From positions 280,967-318,922 of the forward strand of contig DNXO01000034.1 in assembly GCA_003506895.1 (NCBI GenBank): a DNA stretch of 37,956 nt, given 5' to 3'. Of the stretch, positions 33,509-37,956 are shown in pieces. Each line of letters opens with the position of its first letter. Position 1 is the stretch's first letter. This stretch comes from Acetobacteraceae bacterium (GTDB lineage: Bacteria > Pseudomonadota > Alphaproteobacteria > Acetobacterales > Acetobacteraceae). The notes under the pieces were generated by a model. It searched no databases, had not been told where the DNA came from, and saw only the letters and a list, made by a program, of their open reading frames with translations. Position numbers and translations under genes: made by a program.

Positions 33509-33536
33509 ATCATATGTCCGGACATATATCAGTCAA
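33509..33536 (-). promoter_or_regulatory. Candidate promoter of the MaoC-to-GntR operon
   Basis: On the minus strand TTGACT (33531-33536) and TATGAT (33509-33514) are each 5/6 matches to consensus with a 16-bp spacer. The spacer is almost filled by the palindrome at 33512-33527. A second inverted repeat, TGCCTG-TC-CAGGCA (33496-33509), covers the expected start site. Confidence 0.6.
33512..33527. promoter_or_regulatory. Operator 1, perfect palindrome
   Basis: ATATGTCCGGACATAT is a perfect 16-nt palindrome lying between the -35 and -10 of the minus-strand promoter. The same core occurs at 33657 and, with one changed base, at 33601. The likely ligand is the GntR/UTRA protein encoded by the operon (inference). 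Confidence 0.75.
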
Positions 33537-33588
33537 GCCATTTTCCCCTGATTGCATCGGATTAGCATTACCAGCCGGTAATGGGGTA

Positions 33589-33618
33589 TTGACGCGGGAT
33601 ATGTACGGACATGATAGT
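33589..33618 (+). promoter_or_regulatory. Candidate promoter of the MFS-lyase operon
   Basis: TTGACG (33589-33594, 5/6) and GATAGT (33613-33618, 4/6) are separated by 18 bp. Operator 2 fills the spacer end and abuts the -10. The ATG at 33644 lies about 20 nt past the expected start site. Confidence 0.5.
33601..33612. promoter_or_regulatory. Operator 2, near-perfect palindrome
   Basis: ATGTACGGACAT differs from the operator 1 core by one base (A for C at the fifth position). It sits inside the spacer of the plus-strand promoter, mirroring operator 1 in the opposite promoter. Its centre is 87 bp from operator 1. Confidence 0.65.
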
Positions 33619-33643
33619 CTCCCCACGAGGCCGGAAAGGCTTC

Positions 33644-35053
33644 ATGGAGGATAACTTGTCCGGACATATACCAACCAGGACCATGCCGCATATCGTCAAC
33701 TCCGGCGCTCGGCTCGATCGCCTGCCCATCTCACGGTTTCACTGGCGCGTGCTGGGGCTGATCAGCGCGGGCGCCTTCCTCGACGCGTTCGACATCTACC
33801 TGGCCGGCGGTGTGATCGCCGCCATGCTGCGGGAGGGATTCTCCACCCTGCAACTGAACGCGGTGTTCGTATCCGCGACCTTCTTCGGCATGCTGATCGG
33901 CGCCGGCCTGGCAGGCTGGGTCGGCGACCGGATGGGGCGGCGGTATTCCTACCAGACCAACCTCGCGATCTTCGGCCTCGCCTCCCTCGCGGCGGTGTTC
34001 GCCCCCAACATCTACTGGCTGATCGGCTTCCGCTTTCTCATGGGCCTCGGCCTCGGCGCCGAACTGGTCGTGGCCGCCGGCACCCTGTGCGAGTTCATCC
34101 CACCACGGTACCGAGGCCGCTGGATTTCGATGATGGGCATGATCATCAATTCCGGCCTGCTGGTCGCCACCTTCACCGGCTATTTCGTCATCCCCAACCT
34201 GGGTTGGCGCACCATGTTCGCCATCGCCGGCTTCGGCGCCTTGGTTGTGTGGCTGCTCCGCAAGCGCATGCCGGAAAGCCCGCGCTGGCTGGAATCCGTT
34301 GGCCGGCTGCAGGAAGCTGAAATCGCCTTGCAGGCCATCGAACGCGAAACCGAGGCTCGGTGCGGCCCGTTGCCGCCGGTTGACCGGGTTCAGAGCCTGG
34401 AAACCGGCCACGTCCCGGTGTCGCGCCTGTTCGCGCCGGATATGCGCGGCCGCCTGCTCGCCGCGTGCCTGACGGTCGTGGCGGTGAACGTCTCGGTTTA
34501 CGGCTTCGTCGCCTGGCTGCCGACGTTTTTGGTGAAACAGGGCATGACCATCGTCCAATCGCTTGGCTTCACCACACTGATGTCCTTCGGCAGCACCGCC
34601 GGCGCGCTGGTAGGACTGCTGCTGGCCGATCGCTTCTCCCGCCAGAAATCGCTGGTAGTGACGTGCCTGGCGATCATCGCGTTGGGCTTCGTTTATCCCG
34701 CCATGCGCGATCCGGCCGCCCTGACCGTCGTCGGTTTCGCGCTGATCACCAGCATCTACGTCCTGGTCACCATCGGGCTATACGCCTACGTGCCGGAACT
34801 GTTCCCCACCGAACTGCGTCTGCGCGGCACCGGCGTCGCCGGCATGTGCGGCCGAGCGGCCTCGATCTCCACGCCCTATCTGGCGGTGATGCTGTTCGAG
34901 CGGTTCGGTATCCAGGGCGTCTTGTTGATGGTGTCGGCGATCCTGGTCTGCCTGGTCGCGGCGATCCTGGGGCTGCGGTTGGAAACCGGCCAGCGCTCCT
35001 TGGAAGACACGCTGACGCCGGCTACACCCGAACCGGCCATGATGGGAGAATAG
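33644..35053 (+). CDS. MFS transporter, likely organic-acid:H+ symporter
   Basis: The protein (469 residues from 33644) has twelve predicted membrane helices. The loop 2-3 signature reads GWVGDRMGRRYSYQ, and the mid-sequence FRFLMGLGLGAELVVA and ELFPTELRLRGTGVAGMCGR segments are typical of the sugar/aromatic-acid porter group. It is likely an inner-membrane proton-coupled importer of the acid degraded by the divergon. The start is uncertain. An ATG at 33644 has GGAAAGG only 4 nt upstream, a TTG at 33656 has an ideal GGAGG 5 nt upstream, and an ATG at 33683 would begin just before the conserved part. Operator 3 lies inside this start region. It is followed after 3 bp by the CitE-like gene. Confidence 0.87.
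   Translation: MEDNLSGHIPTRTMPHIVNSGARLDRLPISRFHWRVLGLISAGAFLDAFDIYLAGGVIAAMLREGFSTLQLNAVFVSATFFGMLIGAGLAGWVGDRMGRRYSYQTNLAIFGLASLAAVFAPNIYWLIGFRFLMGLGLGAELVVAAGTLCEFIPPRYRGRWISMMGMIINSGLLVATFTGYFVIPNLGWRTMFAIAGFGALVVWLLRKRMPESPRWLESVGRLQEAEIALQAIERETEARCGPLPPVDRVQSLETGHVPVSRLFAPDMRGRLLAACLTVVAVNVSVYGFVAWLPTFLVKQGMTIVQSLGFTTLMSFGSTAGALVGLLLADRFSRQKSLVVTCLAIIALGFVYPAMRDPAALTVVGFALITSIYVLVTIGLYAYVPELFPTELRLRGTGVAGMCGRAASISTPYLAVMLFERFGIQGVLLMVSAILVCLVAAILGLRLETGQRSLEDTLTPATPEPAMMGE
33657..33666. promoter_or_regulatory. Operator 3, core palindrome at the MFS gene start
   Basis: TGTCCGGACA is an exact copy of the operator 1 core, without the outer AT pairs. It lies 55 bp downstream of operator 2 (centre to centre), within the translation start region of the transporter gene. 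It could act as a roadblock or a looping partner. Confidence 0.55.
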
Positions 35054-35056
35054 AGC

Positions 35057-35902
35057 ATGACCGAAGGACCTGTCTGGCTGTTTGCCCCGGCGAACGCCGC
35101 CCGCAAGGCACAAGGCGCGCTGGCCAGCAACGCCGATGTCGTCGTGCTCGATCTGGAAGACGCGGTCGCGATCACCGAGAAGGCGGCAGCCCGCGCCGCA
35201 CTGGCCGAACTGGCCACCCTGCCACGCAAGGGCGCCCTGTTCGTGCGGGTCAACGCCGCCAGCACGCCACTATGCCTGGCCGACATTCAGGCGGCGGTCG
35301 CGGCGGGGGCCGACGGCATCATGCTGCCGAAGACCGAAACCGCCGCCGAGGCCGCCGCGATCTGCTGGGCGCTGACTCAGCTAGACACGGCCCACGCCCG
35401 CCCGACACCGACGCGCCTCGTGCCGCTGATCGAAACCGCGCGTGGCCTGTCGAACCTGGACCGGATCGAATGGGACGCCCGCGTCCGCTGCGTCGCATTT
35501 GGTTCGGTTGACTATGCGGCGGACCTGGGACTGACTGGAACTCCCGGCGACGAGGCCGTCGCGGACGCCCAATACGCGATCGTCCGAGCAGCCCGCGCGG
35601 CGGGGCTGGACGGACCGATCGACGGAGTGACGCTGGAAGTCCGCAACGCCGAACTCTGCGCCCGCGACGCCGCCCGCGCCCGGGCGCTCGGTTTCAAGGG
35701 CAAACTGGCGATCCATCCCGCGCAGATCGACCCGATTCAGACCGCGTTCCGCCCAACCGCCGACGAGTCCGCCTGGGCGGCCGAAGTCCTGGAGGCCTTC
35801 TCGGCAGCGGAAGCAGCCGGCACCGCCGCCATCCTGGTTCGCGGCCGGCTGGTCGATTACCCGGTGCTGACCCAGGCAAAGCAAATTCTGGCCCGGATCT
35901 GA
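35057..35902 (+). CDS. CitE-like CoA-ester lyase (HpcH/HpaI aldolase family)
   Basis: The 281-residue TIM-barrel protein has the marks of the citrate lyase beta/malyl-CoA lyase group: VVVLDLEDAV (metal/acid region), FVRVNAAST (Arg), GIMLPKTE, VPLIETARGL (Glu), CVAFGSVDYAADLG (Asp) and GKLAIHPAQI near the end. Known members split citramalyl-CoA to acetyl-CoA and pyruvate, or beta-methylmalyl-CoA to propionyl-CoA and glyoxylate. The length of 280-290 matches stand-alone CitE-like lyases rather than citrate lyase complexes. The ATG at 35057 lies 3 bp after the transporter stop with GGGAG upstream, so the two are co-translated. It would supply the last, carbon-splitting step of the divergon. Confidence 0.9.
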   Translation: MTEGPVWLFAPANAARKAQGALASNADVVVLDLEDAVAITEKAAARAALAELATLPRKGALFVRVNAASTPLCLADIQAAVAAGADGIMLPKTETAAEAAAICWALTQLDTAHARPTPTRLVPLIETARGLSNLDRIEWDARVRCVAFGSVDYAADLGLTGTPGDEAVADAQYAIVRAARAAGLDGPIDGVTLEVRNAELCARDAARARALGFKGKLAIHPAQIDPIQTAFRPTADESAWAAEVLEAFSAAEAAGTAAILVRGRLVDYPVLTQAKQILARI

Positions 35903-36034
35903 ACGGGGACTCGTCACGCGACGGCGAGGCGTTGGCGGAGCGTCGGTATCAACGCCGAGCAACCCAATCCGTTCGACGGTCACCGAACCATCCAGTCATG
36001 CGCTTCGCCCCAAGACCGCGTAAGCTACGGCCCC

Positions 36035-36709
36035 ATGAGCGACATCACACGCATGACCTCGGTCGCCGCGCTCCTCGGTGATCCGGCCCGGGCGAACATT
36101 TTAACCGCGTTGCTGGATGGGCGCGCCCTGACGGCGAAGGAGCTGGCGTTCGCCGCCCACGTATCGCCGTCAACCACCAGCGGTCACCTCGCCCGGTTGA
36201 CCGATGCAGACCTGCTGGCGGTCGAGAAGCAAGGCCGACACCGCTATTTCCGCCTGGCCTCGCCGCTGGTCGGCCAAATGCTGGAGGCCGTGATGGCCGT
36301 CGCCGGCCCCGCACCGAAGCCCGTTTGGCGCGGCGGCGAGGCACTGCGAACCGCCCGCACCTGCTACGACCACCTCGCCGGGCGGCTGGGCGTCGCACTG
36401 GCGGACTCGCTGACCCGGTTCGGACACGTCGCGCTGTCGGGCGACGGCGGCGAGGTCACCGAAACCGGCCGCTCGTTCCTGTGCGACTTCGGCGCCGAAC
36501 CGGCCCCGGGCAAACGCGTATTCTGCCGCCCCTGCCTGGACTGGAGCGAACGGCGCCCGCACATCGCCGGCCGCCTGGGCGCGGCATTGGCGACGCGATG
36601 CCTGGATCTGGGCTGGATACAGCGACAGCGCGACTCGCGCGCCGTGACGATCACCCCGGCCGGGTCGCGCGGATTCGCTGAAACCTTCGGCATCGATCTG
36701 AATGGGTAA
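36035..36709 (+). CDS. ArsR-family winged-helix regulator with a Cys-containing C-terminal domain
   Basis: The 224-residue protein has an N-terminal ArsR HTH (ALLGDPARANILTALLDGRA, LTAKELAFAAHVSPSTTSGHL, EKQGRHRYFRLA; about 10-75). The extra C-terminal domain contains RTCYDHLAGRLG (Cys110, His113), Cys150 and FCRPCLDWSERRPHIAG (Cys164, Cys167), a pattern seen in one ArsR subgroup. The cysteines could bind metal or sense redox, but that is not established. It stands alone, 132 bp after the lyase gene. No operator was recognised near it. Its stop codon lies only 2 bp from the hairpin that ends the oppositely transcribed tmRNA gene. Confidence 0.88.
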   Translation: MSDITRMTSVAALLGDPARANILTALLDGRALTAKELAFAAHVSPSTTSGHLARLTDADLLAVEKQGRHRYFRLASPLVGQMLEAVMAVAGPAPKPVWRGGEALRTARTCYDHLAGRLGVALADSLTRFGHVALSGDGGEVTETGRSFLCDFGAEPAPGKRVFCRPCLDWSERRPHIAGRLGAALATRCLDLGWIQRQRDSRAVTITPAGSRGFAETFGIDLNG

Positions 36710-36711
36710 TT

Positions 36712-36741
36712 GGGGGGGCTTCTGTTGCCCGGTGCCCCCCC
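36712..36741. terminator. GC hairpin at the 3' end of ssrA and of the ArsR gene
   Basis: GGGGGGGC (36712-36719) and GCCCCCCC (36734-36741) form a perfect 8-bp stem with a 14-nt loop. It marks the end of two convergent transcription units. For the minus-strand tmRNA it could be either the terminator or the last structured element (pseudoknot-like) of the coding piece. Confidence 0.55.
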
Positions 36742-36757
36742 GAACCGCGCCTATCGC

Positions 36758-36793
36758 TTATGCAGCGACGGCGAGCGCCTGATTATCGTTGGC
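36758..36793 (-). other. ssrA: tmRNA tag reading frame
   Basis: The resume codon GCC (36791-36793) follows ACAAGT, and the frame encodes ANDNQALAVAA then TAA. The AND start and AVAA end match alphaproteobacterial proteolysis tags recognised by ClpXP. Confidence 0.95.
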
Positions 36794-36989
36794 ACTTGTG
36801 ATTTGACCCGATAACGGCGGTATCATGCCGGGCAAAAGGCGAGTCTTTACCACGCGTGTCGAGCCTGTTTCGCCCCCATATATCCCGATAGTCCGGGATG
36901 GATGGTGGAGGCGCCGGGCACTGCCCCCGGGTCCACAACGATTATTCCACGCGCCGTTTATCACCATAGTCAGCAAGCTGACAGGGCAT

Positions 36990-37018
36990 GATCTAGGCTG
37001 TCCGGGCTGTCGGTTCAA
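36990..37018 (-). promoter_or_regulatory. ssrA: Candidate ssrA promoter
   Basis: On the minus strand TTGAAC (37013-37018) and TAGATC (36990-36995) are spaced 17 bp apart. The start site would fall near 36983, next to a GTCAGC-TT-GCTGAC hairpin (36969-36982) that probably forms the 5' end region of the precursor. Confidence 0.45.
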
Positions 37019-37107
37019 GGGGTTTCGCGGACATTCACCGCGGGTACGCCTGACCACCGTCATCGCGCGGCTCACCGCGCTGCCTGGTTTGCTTGTCGCT
37101 GCTGCCC

Positions 37108-37123
37108 TTAACAGAATCTTAAC
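37108..37123. promoter_or_regulatory. CtrA-type binding site
   Basis: TTAACAGAATCTTAAC matches the full CtrA consensus TTAA-N7-TTAA(C) exactly. It lies about 90 bp upstream of the ssrA -35 and 55 bp upstream of the PemK remnant. It is the only such match noticed in the window. Confidence 0.55.
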
Positions 37124-37177
37124 CGTGTTGCGGTCACATCACGGCTCCCGGCCGATGCCGGCGGAGCGACACACGCG

Positions 37178-37342
37178 ATGGCCCTCGGCTTCCACCCAAA
37201 CGCGGGTGACATCGTCATTTGCGACTATTCCGCCGGTTCCGGCCGCAGAGATGGTAAAGGTGCGGCCTGTCGTCGTGATCTCGCCCCGCCGGCGCGCGGC
37301 CCGGTGTGGGTGAAAGCCGCACTGGATTTTCCTGGAGATTAG
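37178..37342 (+). pseudogene. PemK/MazF-type toxin gene remnant
   Basis: The ATG at 37178 opens MALGFHPNAGDIVICDYS, matching the N-terminus of the PemK-like toxin group (HPxxGxIxxCDxS). The next conserved block, AAEMVKVRPVVVISPRRR, is encoded in the +1 frame (about 37245-37300). A short VWVKA segment resembling a later family block returns in the first frame (37304-37318), and a stop follows at 37340-37342. About 40 residues between the last two blocks are missing. The gene is therefore frameshifted, internally deleted and truncated, and no functional ribonuclease toxin is expected. No partner antitoxin was recognised in the 160 bp upstream. The location beside ssrA, a usual integration site, fits the decay of acquired DNA. 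Confidence 0.7.
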
Positions 37343-37403
37343 CCGCGTGACAGCCAGTCGCCGGGGCGGTAACCCCAAGGCCAGCTTGGACGTCAAGGCG
37401 CCT

Positions 37404-37784
37404 CTACCGCACGCGGCGGCGAATGCCCTCCTTGAGAGAAGCTGTATTGAAATTCAGCAGCAGTCCAATCTTACAACCGCTGAAGCGCAGATAGGTTTGC
37501 AGTTGCGCTTCATGCACCGGCAGGATGCGCTCGACAGACTTCAGCTCTAGCAACACCTCGTTCGCAACGACAATGTCGGCCCGATATCCGCAGTCCAAAA
37601 ACATGCCATCGTAGCTCAACTTCATATCGACCTGGCGCGAAAACGGGATTTGGTTTCTTTCGAATTCGAAGCAAAGACAGCGTTCATAGGCGCTTTCCAG
37701 CATACCGGGGCCGAGGCGCGTATGCACACGCATCGCAAGGCCAATGATTTCCCGGGTAAGCCCGGTTTCATGAACGAGGGTCAT
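37404..37784 (-). CDS. GxxExxY family protein
   Basis: The 126-residue protein has the family's name-giving motif at Gly27-x-x-Glu30-x-x-Tyr33 (GPGMLESAYERCL), followed by RQVDMKLSYDGMFLDCGYRAD, VANEVLLELKSVERILPVHE and AQLQTYLRFSGCKIGLLLNF. The conserved D, ExK and Q residues resemble a PD-(D/E)xK-like nuclease fold, an idea that remains unproven. Length is normal and the gene looks intact. Upstream, at 37860-37897, is a CTTCGTG repeat element of a kind often seen next to such genes. No operon partner is visible. The function of the family is unknown. Confidence 0.9.
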   Translation of the reverse strand: MTLVHETGLTREIIGLAMRVHTRLGPGMLESAYERCLCFEFERNQIPFSRQVDMKLSYDGMFLDCGYRADIVVANEVLLELKSVERILPVHEAQLQTYLRFSGCKIGLLLNFNTASLKEGIRRRVR

Positions 37785-37859
37785 CCGGCGATGATCGCCT
37801 GATTTGGTTTACGGGAGGTTAATTTCCTGGTCGGAGTTGCATAAAGTCAATCCAGCGGA

Positions 37860-37897
37860 CACGAAGTTGCACGAAGGTTCCACGAAGTTTCACGAAG
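37860..37897 (-). repeat. CTTCGTG repeat element, copy 2, upstream of the GxxExxY gene
   Basis: On the minus strand four perfect CTTCGTG units occur with 10/11/10 spacing, the same phasing as copy 1 at 24387-24424 (35 of 38 identical). It starts 76 bp upstream of the GxxExxY start codon and points in the same direction as the gene. The remaining bases to the window end (37898-37956) show no feature. Confidence 0.8.
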
Positions 37898-37956
37898 CGC
37901 GGTACCGGGCGGCCTGATCCCCCACCTTTCGCGAGCCTATCATGAATCTTGTGTGA

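Larger units (their letters stand above)
36712..36985 (-). ncRNA. ssrA: tmRNA, circularly permuted two-piece form
   Basis: tmRNA rescues stalled ribosomes by acting as alanyl-tRNA and then as mRNA for a degradation tag. Read on the minus strand, the acceptor piece comes first. It has a T-arm CCGGG-GGCAGTG-CCCGG and the 3' end CGCCTCC-ACCA, ending at 36903 with encoded CCA. A 25-nt spacer with an ATCCCG/CGGGAT hairpin (36882-36899) follows. The coding piece begins at 36877 with GGGGGCG, which pairs with CGCCUCC over 7 bp and contains the G3-U70 pair recognised by alanyl-tRNA synthetase. It continues AAACAGGCTCGACA (near-consensus 5' region), a pseudoknot-like region, and the tag frame. The outer ends are approximate: the 5' end is inferred from the promoter, the 3' end from the GC hairpin. 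The permuted order is characteristic of alphaproteobacteria. A 105-codon minus-strand frame across this gene is not a protein gene. Confidence 0.93.

Noticed and set aside
36903..36935. A tRNA gene suggested by the T-arm and CCA end
   Set aside because: There is no D-arm or anticodon arm upstream; the 5' half of the acceptor stem is downstream, which fits permuted tmRNA.
36758..37075. Minus-strand 105-codon frame ending in ANDNQALAVAA
   Set aside because: It is the tmRNA gene read through: the end is the tag frame, and the rest covers the acceptor piece and promoter. It has no plausible start or fold.
1..37956. Insertion sequences, prophage or integrase genes
   Set aside because: No transposase, integrase or phage structural protein was recognised in any frame; only the PemK remnant and repeats hint at past transfer.

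Overview
The window looks like chromosomal DNA of a high-GC alphaproteobacterium, most likely an Acetobacteraceae/Rhodospirillales member (inference). The direct reasons are a circularly permuted (two-piece) tmRNA gene of the alphaproteobacterial type at 36712-36985 (-), a perfect CtrA-type motif (TTAA-N7-TTAA) at 37108-37123, a zinc-free alphaproteobacterial-type ribosomal protein S4, and strong GC bias that leaves long meaningless open frames opposite almost every gene. No rRNA, tRNA, CRISPR array or transposase was seen. Layout, left to right. 0-5 kb: a CtBP-like D-2-hydroxyacid dehydrogenase and a very large exported TPR protein (1217 aa). 5-6.5 kb: a minus-strand operon of a small exported protein, a host-attachment-family protein and an unknown protein, preceded by a near-perfect FNR/FixK box. 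6.5-9 kb: an HpaB-type flavin monooxygenase divergent from an alpha/beta hydrolase. 9-13.2 kb: two membrane glycosyltransferases (GT39/ArnT-like; GT2 fused to GtrA) divergent from a choice-of-anchor A protein with a PEP-CTERM sorting tail. 13.3-16.1 kb: guaB (IMP dehydrogenase) and rpsD, converging on a perfect 15-bp terminator stem, then a small membrane protein. 16.2-19.4 kb: an SDR oxidoreductase, an MsbA-like ABC exporter and a small Pro/Tyr-rich exported protein. 19.4-23.7 kb: a catabolic unit of alpha/beta hydrolase (with a Cys nucleophile), luciferase-like monooxygenase and amidohydrolase, divergent from a family III CoA-transferase. 23.9-26.2 kb: a frameshifted YidB/DUF937 gene, a short repeat, an iron-type alcohol dehydrogenase and a small membrane protein. 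26.2-28.2 kb: parE. 28.4-35.9 kb: the most coherent accessory system, a divergon with MaoC hydratase, MmgE/PrpD protein, acyl-CoA dehydrogenase, CoA-transferase and GntR/UTRA regulator on the minus strand, and an MFS transporter plus CitE-like lyase on the plus strand. 36-38 kb: an ArsR-type regulator, the permuted ssrA, a decayed PemK/MazF toxin gene and a GxxExxY protein. How genes work together: the 28.4-35.9 kb divergon reads as import of an organic acid, CoA activation, desaturation, hydration and lyase cleavage, i.e. catabolism of a small branched dicarboxylate (itaconate/mesaconate/methylsuccinate class, inferred). Its intergenic region holds three copies of a TGTCCGGACA-type palindrome; two of them fill the -35/-10 spacers of the two divergent candidate promoters, and the GntR protein encoded in the operon is the obvious candidate to bind them. 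Other notable items are two 38-bp repeats built from four CTTCGTG units with the same 10/11/10 spacing (one upstream of the GxxExxY gene, one alone at 24.4 kb), and two genes whose conserved middle is shifted by +1 and then restored (DUF937 and PemK).
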